Source: Nitrospiraceae bacterium (GTDB lineage Bacteria > Nitrospirota > Nitrospiria > Nitrospirales > Nitrospiraceae). From it: a stretch of 64,000 bases of DNA. Position numbers and translations under genes: made by a program. The stretch spans positions 1 through 64,000 of the forward strand of contig DASPUC010000024.1 in NCBI GenBank assembly GCA_035623075.1, read 5' to 3'. Each line of letters begins with the position of its first letter. The first letter of the stretch is position 1. Positions 40,431 to 50,225 of this stretch are shown here, in pieces. The notes under the pieces are model-generated. The model ran no database searches, had not been told where the DNA came from, and saw only the letters and a list, made by a program, of their open reading frames with translations.

Positions 40431-41494
40431 TAATGCGGCTGGCTCCCGGAATCTTTCGATGATGTTGACGACGAGGAGGACTTTCCCGAACGACCGGTGG
40501 CTCCGGGAGATGAGCGCGGCGCGGTTGAGCCATTGGCAACGGGTGGAGCAGAACCCTGGTGCTGTTCGTAGGCCTTGACGATATCCTGCACAAGCTTGTG
40601 CCGAACGACATCGCGCTCATCAAAATAGACGAACTGAATACCGTCAATGTTGCGAAGAATCTCTCGGACTTCGATGAGCCCGGATACACGATCTGGGGGG
40701 AGATCGACCTGTGTGATGTCGCCCGTGACCACGACTTTCGAGTGAAATCCCAGTCGAGTCAGAAACATCTTCATCTGTTCCGCCGTGGCGTTTTGTGCTT
40801 CATCGAGGATGATGAATGAATCGTTCAAGGTCCGGCCTCGCATGAAAGCCAAAGGTGCGATTTCGATATCGCCTCGTTCAATAAGCCGTGTCGCCCGCTC
40901 CATGTCCATCATGTCGAACAACGCATCGTACAGCGGTCGCAGATAGGGATTGACTTTCGCGTACATGTCCCCCGGCAGGAATCCGAGTTTCTCACCTGCC
41001 TCCACTGCGGGCCGGGCGAGGATGATCCGGCTGACTTCTTTCTTCATCAGCGCGCTCACGGCCATTGCCATGGCCAGGTACGTCTTGCCGGTTCCTGCTG
41101 GACCAATGCCGATGACGATGTCATGCTGCTCGATAGCTTCGATATAGGTTTTTTGCGTGGGGGTCTTCGGTGCTACGAAACGCTTCTTCGTGACGATCGT
41201 CGTAGCAGTCGACAGTAGCTCTTTGATCGGCGTGTCGGGGCTATGTCGAAGAGCGGTTAACGCGTGGGCGATGTCGTCGGGCTGCAGGACCATGCCCTCG
41301 TTGGCAAGCGCGGCCAATTCCGTCAGAACACGTTCGGCATGGCGAGTGGCGTCAGGCTGCCCATCTAGCGTGAGTTCTTCACCCCGGGCCGAGAGCCGCA
41401 CACCGAGTTCTTCTTCGATGAGCTTGAGGTGTCGGTCGTGATGACCGAACAGGACCGCAGTATTGGTACCTTCTCGTAGTTTAAGTTTACGCAC
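40430..41494 (-). CDS. ybeZ: PhoH-family ATPase (YbeZ-like)
   Basis: 354 residues. N-terminal KH-like segment (NTAVLFGHHDRHLKLIEEEL), then the PhoH ATPase core: GIGPAGTGKTYLAMAMA (Walker A), RIILARPAVEAGEKLGFLPGD, TLNDSFIILDEAQNATAEQMK (Walker B) and VVTGDITQVDLP. The C-terminus beyond residue 320 is a Pro/Ser-rich tail (RSSPGATGRSGKSSSSSTSS). YbeZ-type PhoH proteins work with YbeY in RNA metabolism. The start codon read here is GTG with GCAGGC upstream. It is co-transcribed with ybeY. Confidence 0.93.
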   Translation of the reverse strand: MRKLKLREGTNTAVLFGHHDRHLKLIEEELGVRLSARGEELTLDGQPDATRHAERVLTELAALANEGMVLQPDDIAHALTALRHSPDTPIKELLSTATTIVTKKRFVAPKTPTQKTYIEAIEQHDIVIGIGPAGTGKTYLAMAMAVSALMKKEVSRIILARPAVEAGEKLGFLPGDMYAKVNPYLRPLYDALFDMMDMERATRLIERGDIEIAPLAFMRGRTLNDSFIILDEAQNATAEQMKMFLTRLGFHSKVVVTGDITQVDLPPDRVSGLIEVREILRNIDGIQFVYFDERDVVRHKLVQDIVKAYEQHQGSAPPVANGSTAPRSSPGATGRSGKSSSSSTSSKDSGSQPH

Positions 41495-41638
41495 GCCTGC
41501 TTTGCGTTAGACCTCCAATCAATCCTACTTGAAATTGTAGCAGAGCCTTGATTGAGGTGACAAGGATCGGTCTGAAACATGACTCGAGACGCTGCGAACC
41601 AGGCGATACTGACGTGGGAGAACAGTGCGGTGCGTGAG

Positions 41639-42592
41639 TTATGAAGATGCTGGCGATTGAGGAAGGGTTAACTCAAATTCCTGTGAAGAAGAGCCTCCCT
41701 GGCCGTCGTCGGCCACGATACGAACCCGGTAGGCACCACTCAATTCAGGCGGTATGTTCCAAGAAATCAGACCAGCATTTTTGTCAATCCTCATTCCGGG
41801 TGGCGCTGTTTGCAATTCAAACGAAATAGGATCTCCCTCGGCATCCACTGCGGTCACATGATATTGATAAACTCCCCTTTGCGTGACCGGAGCAGGTGTC
41901 GATGTGAACCGTGGCGGGCTATCGCCAATTACGATAGGAGGGGGGGATACTTCCTTCCCTTCTCCACTGGCATCGCGTGGAGTGACACTAACTCTTAGCA
42001 CATCTCCTCGAACAAACCCCGTGGTTTCTAGAGTTGGGACCTCCGTCTCGGCGACAACGTCCTGATTTTTCCACCATCGGTAGCGAACATGCAGGTCATC
42101 ATTGTCCGGGTCTTTGATCTCTGTTTCGATTTTTACCGTGTCGCCAGGTCTGATTTGTTCTGGAGATTTGACAGTGGCAACAAATGGAAGAGTGTTCGCT
42201 ACTAGTACCGATTCAGTCTTGTACGGGGCGCCGGTAGACCGCCCGTCTGAGGGAGTGATTTCGACACTCACCCAATCGCCGCGCTGCAGCTTTTCCGGCG
42301 GGAATTGGGAACCTGTTTCTCCCTGAACAAGACTTTCGTTGACATACCAACGATACTGATATGTCACTGGGTCTTGTTCGGGATCTTCGACGCTGAGGGC
42401 TACCGTGACAGGTCCTGAACGGGTAATTGGATCGGGGAGATGAGCTGCCACTATCCTCGGGGGGTGATTGCCGCCCTCCTGGCCGAGACCGCCTGGCCCT
42501 GTTTCTGTTACTTGGCTGTTACAGCCTAACAGGACTGTGCAACTGAAGAGCGCTATAACAATGTTCGTCACGCTGTCCACAACTCGTTCCAT
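41639..42592 (-). CDS. Ig-like-domain lipoprotein downstream of pilY1
   Basis: About 317 residues. The start at ATG 42592 gives a lipoprotein signal with a lipobox (LFSCTVLLGCNSQ), so it should be lipid-anchored. After a short linker there are three repeated immunoglobulin/cadherin-like domains (HPPRIVAAHLPDP, PFVATVKSPEQIRPGDTVKI and PPRFTSTPAPVTQRGVYQYH). They carry paired phrases such as DPEQDPVTYQYRWYVN and DPDNDDLHVRYRWWKN. The last part GMRIDKNAGLISWNIPPEL resembles He_PIG (putative Ig) domains. It overlaps no other gene and closes the pilus operon after pilY1. It may present or anchor the pilus tip adhesin; that is inferred from position. Confidence 0.75.
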   Translation of the reverse strand: MERVVDSVTNIVIALFSCTVLLGCNSQVTETGPGGLGQEGGNHPPRIVAAHLPDPITRSGPVTVALSVEDPEQDPVTYQYRWYVNESLVQGETGSQFPPEKLQRGDWVSVEITPSDGRSTGAPYKTESVLVANTLPFVATVKSPEQIRPGDTVKIETEIKDPDNDDLHVRYRWWKNQDVVAETEVPTLETTGFVRGDVLRVSVTPRDASGEGKEVSPPPIVIGDSPPRFTSTPAPVTQRGVYQYHVTAVDAEGDPISFELQTAPPGMRIDKNAGLISWNIPPELSGAYRVRIVADDGQGGSSSQEFELTLPQSPASS

Positions 42593-42677
42593 GCCGATCA
42601 GCAATGCGAGGATGGTAACGTCCGTTGTCCTCTTCGAAAGGAAGACAACGGACGCAGTCCCTCCCGGAAATCTCCGG

Positions 42678-45600
42678 TTAATATCGCTGGTTGATCCACG
42701 AGACGTACCGGCTCGCAATAGCCCCCGCTGTATTCACCTTACCGCAGTTCAAGGCGCCGGTGCTCGCCTGCGAACATTCTTTTATTAAGGGATTACCTCC
42801 AGGTGTATTATGAATGACCTGAAGGGCCGCTCCTGTTCCCACACCCTGCGTCCCCCCGCTCTTATCAGCGATATTTTGATTCAAGCCGGCCGCGTTCGTC
42901 CCGATAACCGGCTCTGAATAGGGACCGCCGGTCTTGTAGTACAAGGCATAGAAGTACCCGTTTCCGCCAGCGACGCAGATGTCGGTATTGGGTACGAAGG
43001 TCGGGTAGAACGCGAGCCCGCCGAAGACCGAAGGCCCAGCCGAGAGCCGTTCCCCTGTTGGCAAGATCCGAACGAAGCCGTCCTTGCTTTGCACCAGTGC
43101 GATCAGGCTCGGATAGGTGGACACGCCTGTAACTCCGCTGACCTGGTTGGCAGTGGTACAGGTACCAACACCTGCGACGCACACCGTAATACCTGTCAGA
43201 TCGACGAGATTGTTGTCCCAGCAACTCGTCGATGAGGTTTGGGTGCAACTAAACGTCATCACGGAATCTTTAATACCGACCAGATATTGAGAAGATGTGT
43301 CTGTCTTGTCGGCTGTGCTGAAATAGCGACCGGTTCCCGCGAAAACCCAGAGTTTGTAACTGTCATCGACCACCGCCACCGGAGCATACACCACAGGCCC
43401 CAGGTTTCTGGTTGTTGAACTGGCGTCGGTGAACGTGTCAATGATCTCGGTCGGAATCTGGTTGGAGCCAGAGGTAATTCCCCACTGAGCAGGATTGGTG
43501 GGACAGGGTTGTGTTGTGTCGAGGCAATTCGTGGTGAGTCGATAGAGTTTTCCCCGCCAGGTCCCGGATCCGTCGTTGATGGTTCGACCAGCGTAGAGCA
43601 CATCGACACGGAAGTCCAAATTGTAATCCACCGTAATCAGATCACTCATGAACGCGTTCCACGATCCCGTGGGGTAGACTGTCGGCGCAGTGACGGTCGT
43701 CCCCGTCTTGAGATCAACTGCCCAGATCTGTGACGATTGACCCGCAGCGGCAGTATAGTCCGTGGGACCTGAACCAAAGAGGGCGACCCACTTTTCGTTC
43801 GTGGCCAAGGTTGTCGGATCGGTAGAGGGATTGACCCGAGCCACGGTGGGACTGCTGGTCGTAAAGCCAAGATTCGGATCGCTGAACGACCACAGAAGCG
43901 TCGGGTTGGCTTCCGGATTGGTGATGTCCAAGACGAAATAGGCGCTATAGAACGTCCGCGTCGTATTAGGAGTTCCGGCATTATTGTCGAAATCCCCGGC
44001 ATACGACATGGGCGTCCCTTGGGTAGTGCAATTCCCGCAACTACCTCCCATACGGAATCCGCCGATCAGAATCGTTCCCCACCCTCCCGGGTGGACGCAG
44101 CCTACAGTCGTCACCCCGGAGGCGCACGCCGGCTCTTCCGTAAAGATCCGAGCATCGGTTATCTTCGGCTTCAGGTCCACATAATACACATGGGTATACC
44201 CGGGATCAGCCAGGAACCGCAGCTGAGGCAGCAATTCCTGCGGGATGAAGGCCCATTTTTCATCACCGAGCGACACGGTCGTCTGGGTGCTGCAATTATC
44301 GGTCGAATTCATCGTAAAGCAGCCATGATGCGTACCATCAGAGGGTGTGTAGAACCCGACATCAAAGGCATGGAGCATGCCGTCGTTGGCCCCGACGTAA
44401 GCTACTTGCCTGCGCTGACGGTATTTGACATAGAAATTCAGATAGCCTGGGTCTCCGTACAAGATGTCATACCGCTCAGCAGGCGCCCCGACGACGACCG
44501 GCGTCGAATAGATCGGGTCTCCGTATTTCCAGACTTGCAGCGTGCCATTGACCGTCAGGCGACGATCCCGAAGCCCGTTGATATAGTTCCCCTGGACGAA
44601 ACTGATGATGTTCGAGGCTGTATAGGGCGCGACAGCGTCCGCTCGCAAGTACGCGCTCAAGGGTGCGGCATTCGCCGTCGTAAATGGGATGAACTCGCTT
44701 GCATCCACCACACCGTTGCCATTCAAGTCGACCCAGGTCAGGATGTTTCTCGACGCTGGAGCCGTTTGCGCCAGCACATTCCCTGCCTCCCAGATCGGCT
44801 TGATTTCGGTAAGGGTGACCGTGATGTAAGGCTGGGTTGTATCGGCAACACCGTCCCCATTCAGATCCTGGTACTTGTCGACCAGCACCTGGCCACTCGC
44901 CGGGTCATACCTGGTCACAATAATATTGTCTTGGCTATAGATGAGTTTTCCGTCGTTGACCGTATCTTCACGGAGATTTCCAAACGAATCGACAAAGAGA
45001 CCTTGAGTATACCCGGTCCACGTGACCTGGCGAGTTCCTTCAATCTGTGACGGGAAAAAGAAGGCTTGATACAAGGCTCCGTCACCGGTGGTCGATGAAG
45101 CAAGGACCGACGCCGCCGTCCCGGAGGACGACCTATTCAAGATCGCCGCAAAGGCGTTCGCCAGCTGCTGCTCTAGATACAGCGGACTCACCGCATAGAA
45201 GTAGTTGTCAGGTACTCCGTCGCCGTTCACATCCCATTCGTTCTGGAGATCCGGGATGTTATTGCCATTCTTGTCGATGAATCCCCCGTACTTCGCGGCG
45301 TACCAGAGGGGATCTTTCAGAATCTGGGTCGTCGTGCCACTGACGGTAAATGTCCGTTGATTGACTGAATTGCCCATTCCGTCCGCAGCACCAGTAATTG
45401 CAGTATACACGTCGCAATCGGCGAAGGATGCGACACCTCCGCAGACGACATCGAGATATGAACCGGAGTTCGTCACCCCATTGATGAAGTAGCCGGCATA
45501 GTCGGTGTGGCCTGCACCGGCATAGAGCCCTTTCGTTTTGAGGGTGATCGTTCCCGCACCTGCGTTGGTTTGGACATAGATGCGATAGAGCACATCAAGA

Positions 45601-47666
45601 TCATAATCCCAGCCGAACTCCGCATCATCCCACTCGATTTCGTAGCAGGAAGTAAATCCGTTCCCCTGCTCGGTCGTCCAATCTGCATCATTGGGGCAGA
45701 GCTTGAAGTACACAATCTCTCCCTTGGAACTGTCTCCATTGGTACCCACAGCAGTGCAGCCTGCATAACCAGGACTGCCCCAGTTGACCTTAGGACATCC
45801 ATCCATAAAATCAGGCACGACCTGCACCGTGTTCGCCCCAACGGTGAACGTGAGAGTCGGGAACGGACTATTGGTGACCACCGAATAGGTGGTGAGACTT
45901 TGTTTCACGCTGTTACTGGTGTCATTGCCAAGAGCCCCACGGAGATCCGTAACGTTGGCATAGTTCGCCAGGCCGGCAATATAAAATGCGCCTTGTTTGG
46001 TCGGCTCCTCCGTGCAGAGTCCTCGGATCTGGGTAAAGTCACCTGTTTTTGGCGTGCAGGCACGATCGAAGGTTGTACCGGACTGGCCGATGAAGACGTT
46101 GCCGATCCCTTCGAGGGTATTCATGTTGGCGTTCCCAACTAAAGTCGTGACGCTTGGTGTATCACTGTTGCTGATTGGGTCGGTCGGTGCGGCCCAGCTG
46201 GAGTAATAACCCGGGAGATGGTCAGAGTCGTAGGACGGAGACGCATCGCTGAACAACAGCACAAAGGGTTTGGCGCAGTAGGGACAGCTCGCGTAGGGAT
46301 CGGTCCAGGCGGAGACAACTGACAAACCAGAGACACCGGAGTCGGGAGTAGCTACCTGGAACTGCGGCGTCGCTCCGCTCAAACCTTTAAAAAACCTGAT
46401 CGTCTCATACATCATCTCGCCCATGGGGTTGCCCCAGCTCTTGCAGTACCCGGTCGTATCCTGAAGCACGAGGGGCTCGCCTTGGTTACAATTGTTATTC
46501 GCCTGGTTCGATGTTGCCGTGTCGGTGCCGTAATACCATCCTCCGCTGAAGCTGTATTGGACGATCTTAAAATTATTGATGTTGTTGATGATCTGCGAGG
46601 TGGCCTTCACGATGCCGGTCGATGGGTCGATCTCTGAACTCATGTCCACGATGTTGCTTCGCACCACCCCTCCGCCCACGTGGGCTCCATAGCTGCCGCT
46701 GATCAGACCAAATGTCATCTGGATGGTATCGTCAGCCGCGTTGTTATAGGTGCCCTGGCGGTTCACGCCCATTCTCTGCATGAGGCCTGTCGGCTTGTAC
46801 CAGGTATTGGGGGTCGGGGTGACATTGTCCTGGTAGGTATCGCAGTTCGTTTCCAACATCCCAGGGACGCAGACGAGCACATCCGCATTCAACGTCGCTT
46901 TGACCGTGATCGCAGTCGTGGAATTGGTTTGCGTTCTGGTACATTGTCCGATTATTCCTCCCGCTGAACTTTCCGTGCTCGCCGCATAGGGAAAGTTGCC
47001 ATCAACAACCTTGATTCTGCCGCCTGGTTGGGAGGAAATGCCCGCCGTATTGGTATTGCACAAGGTGATGCTGCCCGATGTGATAGTAAAGGCCGGGGAA
47101 GCGGAGTTTGTCGGCACCAGCGACGCGAGGTCGGCTCCGCTATAGACTTTGGCGAATGAATGGGCGTCTTGGGGCAGCCACGTCCTGCGGAGGACCGTCT
47201 GACCAGAGGCGCCGCTCGTATCCGTGCTTCGGGCGCCTCCATACAAGACCTTCCGAACCACATCGATCCGCACCATCGTCGCCCAGTTGAGAAAGTTCCC
47301 GCTCCACTGATTCGAACAATAGTGCAAATTGGCTCCGGTTGCCGCTGCGGACGGCTCGAAGCGGCTATTCGCCGTGCTGTAGGTGTAGCACTTGTTCGAG
47401 TCGAAATAGCCGTAATAGTTGATAATGTCCGTGTAGGTCGTTTCAACCGTTCCGTCTCCGTTCAGGTCCATGATGTCGTTATAGGCAGTGATGAACATCC
47501 GATGGTCCTTCGACATGGCGATCATGACCAGAGGTGGAACCGACTGATTGATGAATGGGGGATAGGCCTGATAGGCACTCATCGGCGGCCCCACGAGGGC
47601 TGCCGCATGCTGACCCGAGACGAGCAGAATCCCTGCCAATAAGAGCCCCCCGAGGATCTGTTTCAT
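42678..47666 (-). CDS. pilY1: PilY1-like type IV pilus tip protein
   Basis: About 1662 residues. GAGGAGGAATACC precedes ATG 47666 and a signal peptide (LGGLLLAGILLVSGQHAAA) follows. The N-terminal third starts PPLVMIAMSKDHRMFITAYN and resembles delta-proteobacterial PilY1, without a clear DXSXS MIDAS. Several calcium-type loops occur (DLNGDGTVETTY, DKNGNNIPDLQNEWD, DVNGDGVPDNYF, DLNGDGVADTTQ, DLNGNGVVDASEF). The C-terminal half is the PilY1 beta-propeller (VVVGAPAERYDILYG, RRQVAYVGANDGMLHAFDVG, KWVALFGSGPTDY). PilY1 is a minor-pilin-associated adhesin that promotes pilus extension and can be a mechanosensor. It is downstream of pilX/W/V/fimT in the usual order. Confidence 0.93.
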   Translation of the reverse strand: MKQILGGLLLAGILLVSGQHAAALVGPPMSAYQAYPPFINQSVPPLVMIAMSKDHRMFITAYNDIMDLNGDGTVETTYTDIINYYGYFDSNKCYTYSTANSRFEPSAAATGANLHYCSNQWSGNFLNWATMVRIDVVRKVLYGGARSTDTSGASGQTVLRRTWLPQDAHSFAKVYSGADLASLVPTNSASPAFTITSGSITLCNTNTAGISSQPGGRIKVVDGNFPYAASTESSAGGIIGQCTRTQTNSTTAITVKATLNADVLVCVPGMLETNCDTYQDNVTPTPNTWYKPTGLMQRMGVNRQGTYNNAADDTIQMTFGLISGSYGAHVGGGVVRSNIVDMSSEIDPSTGIVKATSQIINNINNFKIVQYSFSGGWYYGTDTATSNQANNNCNQGEPLVLQDTTGYCKSWGNPMGEMMYETIRFFKGLSGATPQFQVATPDSGVSGLSVVSAWTDPYASCPYCAKPFVLLFSDASPSYDSDHLPGYYSSWAAPTDPISNSDTPSVTTLVGNANMNTLEGIGNVFIGQSGTTFDRACTPKTGDFTQIRGLCTEEPTKQGAFYIAGLANYANVTDLRGALGNDTSNSVKQSLTTYSVVTNSPFPTLTFTVGANTVQVVPDFMDGCPKVNWGSPGYAGCTAVGTNGDSSKGEIVYFKLCPNDADWTTEQGNGFTSCYEIEWDDAEFGWDYDLDVLYRIYVQTNAGAGTITLKTKGLYAGAGHTDYAGYFINGVTNSGSYLDVVCGGVASFADCDVYTAITGAADGMGNSVNQRTFTVSGTTTQILKDPLWYAAKYGGFIDKNGNNIPDLQNEWDVNGDGVPDNYFYAVSPLYLEQQLANAFAAILNRSSSGTAASVLASSTTGDGALYQAFFFPSQIEGTRQVTWTGYTQGLFVDSFGNLREDTVNDGKLIYSQDNIIVTRYDPASGQVLVDKYQDLNGDGVADTTQPYITVTLTEIKPIWEAGNVLAQTAPASRNILTWVDLNGNGVVDASEFIPFTTANAAPLSAYLRADAVAPYTASNIISFVQGNYINGLRDRRLTVNGTLQVWKYGDPIYSTPVVVGAPAERYDILYGDPGYLNFYVKYRQRRQVAYVGANDGMLHAFDVGFYTPSDGTHHGCFTMNSTDNCSTQTTVSLGDEKWAFIPQELLPQLRFLADPGYTHVYYVDLKPKITDARIFTEEPACASGVTTVGCVHPGGWGTILIGGFRMGGSCGNCTTQGTPMSYAGDFDNNAGTPNTTRTFYSAYFVLDITNPEANPTLLWSFSDPNLGFTTSSPTVARVNPSTDPTTLATNEKWVALFGSGPTDYTAAAGQSSQIWAVDLKTGTTVTAPTVYPTGSWNAFMSDLITVDYNLDFRVDVLYAGRTINDGSGTWRGKLYRLTTNCLDTTQPCPTNPAQWGITSGSNQIPTEIIDTFTDASSTTRNLGPVVYAPVAVVDDSYKLWVFAGTGRYFSTADKTDTSSQYLVGIKDSVMTFSCTQTSSTSCWDNNLVDLTGITVCVAGVGTCTTANQVSGVTGVSTYPSLIALVQSKDGFVRILPTGERLSAGPSVFGGLAFYPTFVPNTDICVAGGNGYFYALYYKTGGPYSEPVIGTNAAGLNQNIADKSGGTQGVGTGAALQVIHNTPGGNPLIKECSQASTGALNCGKVNTAGAIASRYVSWINQRY

Positions 47667-47895
47667 GGTATTCCTCCTCACGTTAGCCCTCATGTGTGAA
47701 ATGTTTCGTTATCGCATTCGATCCTTCGAAGCCGTAGAGCCTGATTTCGATCTCATATCTTTTTTGATCCAATGTCATCTTTACGTCACCCTACTTATTC
47801 GCGCGCCCTCTGTTTGACGAGCAACTCGTGCTCATCAGTTTCTTCTTATAAGCAAATCCATTCTGTTGCCTGTCTGACCTCTCATACAATCATGA

Positions 47896-48552
47896 TCAGA
47901 AGCTCTTCTTCTGACAGCCTCCAGCCATGCGCAGGCAGGCGTAAACAGCTTGAACTTCATTCGTGGTCCCAGTCGCAACATTGGTCGCCACACAGTCGAT
48001 TCGATAGATCGACTGAGTGTCTCCTCCACCGCCCTGTCCAATTCCGTTATATCCTCCAGAAAATTGAAGACCGGCCCCAGACTGTTGCGTGTTGTACATG
48101 TGGTCAATATCACCAGCGACTGTGTAGGGCCCCACAGCAAAGGAGAGGTCCGGTTTCGCTGATGGTCCCGTCGGCACATCTCCGTTATTGTCGGCCTGGG
48201 AAAAGATTTCCTGGGTGAGAGAGGGCGGATTCGTCCCGGCATTCTCTGCGTTGGCTGGGACGACCGGACTCGTCGCTCCTGCTCCTCCCACCACATACTG
48301 AGTTGGTACGGCCCCAAGATTCAGAGTTTGTGCGATGATGTTCACTCCAGTTCCCGTACAGGATTCAGCAGCTGCTGCGGCACCCTCCGTCGAACTGGAA
48401 TATTGGGCCATTCGAATCTCCAAGCTGGTCGTCGTAATCGCCGCCACGCCGAGTACGGTCAGGATCAGCAGCAGAAGCATCACTGTCAGGAGAGCGATCC
48501 CCTGTTCGTTTCCTGAATACTGACTTCCCGATTTCATCTCAGGCTGTTTCAT
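47896..48552 (-). CDS. pilX: PilX-like minor pilin assembly protein
   Basis: About 218 residues. The prepilin-like N-terminus is NEQGIALLTVMLLLLILTVLG, with a G|I cleavage site for PilD and a hydrophobic helix, but it lacks Glu at +5 as PilX proteins do. IRMAQYSSSTEGAAAAAES is the characteristic PilX continuation. The soluble part is Gly/Asn-rich with two Cys near the end (VYACLRMAGGCQ). It primes pilus assembly together with PilV, PilW, FimT and PilY1. GGGAGTG lies upstream of the ATG at 48552. The gap to pilY1 is about 230 bases with no gene. Confidence 0.85.
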   Translation of the reverse strand: MKQPEMKSGSQYSGNEQGIALLTVMLLLLILTVLGVAAITTTSLEIRMAQYSSSTEGAAAAAESCTGTGVNIIAQTLNLGAVPTQYVVGGAGATSPVVPANAENAGTNPPSLTQEIFSQADNNGDVPTGPSAKPDLSFAVGPYTVAGDIDHMYNTQQSGAGLQFSGGYNGIGQGGGGDTQSIYRIDCVATNVATGTTNEVQAVYACLRMAGGCQKKSF

Positions 48553-48566
48553 CACAGTTGCACTCC

Positions 48567-49694
48567 CTAATGAGCCAGATTCCTAGCTTCGATCGTTCTT
48601 GTCAGAACTCGTCGCCGAAATTGGTGGTACGGTGGATACATCGCAGCGTAGTCGCCCGCCGCAAAGACACCCTGCGCATGGTTATGATCACTGACCTGTA
48701 GGGGAGCAGCAGTGAGGGCAGCAGATCCGCTGCCCTCCCCCACTCCAGTATCGGCAAGCGTTTGTCTTGCCACAATGTAGACCTTAACCATTCGAATGCT
48801 ATCCGGTGTCATGGGAGACGCAGTCCATGCATTGTTCGAAACAAAGTCCTCACTGCCGTAGCCATTGCCAATAGTCGGCGGCTGATCATCGATAATTCCG
48901 TCGGCAGTTCCTGGAGGGACCGATGGGTTACAACCATCGCAGGCATACTCAAACTGGATATCTTCAATGCCATCGGCAATGACCGCTCCGTTTCGAAGCA
49001 AACAAGGACTACTTCCATTTCCGCAGGCCACCGACGTTGTCCCAATGGAGTACGTCACACACTGCAGCAGATAGACTTGGGCACCGGCACCGAAGGCGAG
49101 GGGTGCCGGCACATTGACGAGGTTAATCCTCTCTCCGGCCACGGCCGTCACAGTACTCGTCGCTGCTCCGGCGATCGAAAGATATGCGGGCGGTGCGATG
49201 AGGCTGCCTCCTGCTTGGCTCGCCATGCTGGCCGCTGCTCCAGTTTGAGAAAGTGTGATTTGGTTAAATCCAGTCGGACCTCCAACAGGGCCGTTGAGTG
49301 TCCAGGCTGGGACTCCCGTGCTTGCCAACGGCACGACCATCGAAATCTGATCTGGTCCCGTATCAGGTCCGACGGGAGTTTGATCCCACGGTACGAGTGC
49401 TGCAGCGGCTCCCGAAACTGATCGCCCTACCTTGCAATTGTTGTCAGCGAGCGCGCCTATCATCCCAAACCCTGCGTCTTTAATATCGCGGGTGAGTAAG
49501 TCCATCGCGAGTCTGGCGTTTTGCTGTGTCTCGACCACCTGCTCATTCGTTCGTGTGGATTTATCAGTCGACGTAAGAATGGCAAACCCTGCACCCGTGA
49601 TGATCAGGGCCACAAAGACGGCGATCAGGAGTTCGATGAGCGTTGCACCCCGCTGACATCTCCATGGGCCCATTACCTTCACCTTTTCGATCAT
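48567..49694 (-). CDS. pilW: PilW-like minor pilin
   Basis: 375 residues. The prepilin motif QRGATLIELLIAVFVALIITG has a G|A cleavage site and Glu at +5. NARLAMDLLTRDIKDAGFGMIG is the typical PilW helix continuation. Cys-containing loops follow (CVTYSIGTTSVACGNG, ACDGCNPS). It is large for a minor pilin, as PilW usually is. It belongs to the priming complex of the type IV pilus and is directly followed by pilX, preceded by pilV with 12 bases between. Confidence 0.88.
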   Translation of the reverse strand: MIEKVKVMGPWRCQRGATLIELLIAVFVALIITGAGFAILTSTDKSTRTNEQVVETQQNARLAMDLLTRDIKDAGFGMIGALADNNCKVGRSVSGAAAALVPWDQTPVGPDTGPDQISMVVPLASTGVPAWTLNGPVGGPTGFNQITLSQTGAAASMASQAGGSLIAPPAYLSIAGAATSTVTAVAGERINLVNVPAPLAFGAGAQVYLLQCVTYSIGTTSVACGNGSSPCLLRNGAVIADGIEDIQFEYACDGCNPSVPPGTADGIIDDQPPTIGNGYGSEDFVSNNAWTASPMTPDSIRMVKVYIVARQTLADTGVGEGSGSAALTAAPLQVSDHNHAQGVFAAGDYAAMYPPYHQFRRRVLTRTIEARNLAH

Positions 49695-49706
49695 TGCTGT
49701 TGCCTC

Positions 49707-50204
49707 TTACTCAGGATCGATAGTCGTGTTGATCACCACATTCCGTGTTCGCTGAAGCTTGTTCACCCCTGCAAGCGTCGTCCAGGTAACCTGAACTTTA
49801 ACCAAACTTTGGTTCAAAGGAGGGTTTATAGGACCAGTCGGTGAGACACTGACCGTTCCGACCAATGCGCTGAGTCCAGCCCCATACGGACCGTTGAGAA
49901 GCGCTACCCACTGCTTGCAGTCGCCACTGGCCATGGGATCATTTATCGCATTGATGGTCGCGGCACAATTACCTGCCCCGGCAGTATTGATTCCGTTATA
50001 GGAGAGGACCCGTGAGCGATTGAATTGGATTCGTTCGACCATCTCCGCGGCGAGACTCGTGGCTCGGCTTAACTCGCTCGAATCTACGTTTCGACTCAGT
50101 GTTGTTGCTTGCATAAACGACAACGCGAGGAGTCCCACGGCGAGAATGACTGATGCCATCATCGCTTCAATGAGCGTAAAGCCTGTCTCGCTACGAACAC
50201 GCAT
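49707..50204 (-). CDS. pilV: PilV-like minor pilin
   Basis: 165 residues. The prepilin leader MRVRSETG|FTLIEAMMASVILAVGLLALSFMQ has Glu at +5 and the long hydrophobic helix of class III minor pilins. ATSLAAEMVERIQFNRSRV follows as in PilV. Cys residues in GAGNCAATINAI and ASGDCKQW may form a disulfide. It is in the fimT-pilV-pilW-pilX-pilY1 order of the minor pilin operon. Confidence 0.9.
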   Translation of the reverse strand: MRVRSETGFTLIEAMMASVILAVGLLALSFMQATTLSRNVDSSELSRATSLAAEMVERIQFNRSRVLSYNGINTAGAGNCAATINAINDPMASGDCKQWVALLNGPYGAGLSALVGTVSVSPTGPINPPLNQSLVKVQVTWTTLAGVNKLQRTRNVVINTTIDPE

Positions 50205-50225
50205 GTCTTGTCGTTCCTCGCACGG

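Noticed and set aside
44019-45050. 343-codon plus-strand frame opposite pilY1
   Set aside because: It is a composition shadow of pilY1, Arg/Ile-rich with no domain features.
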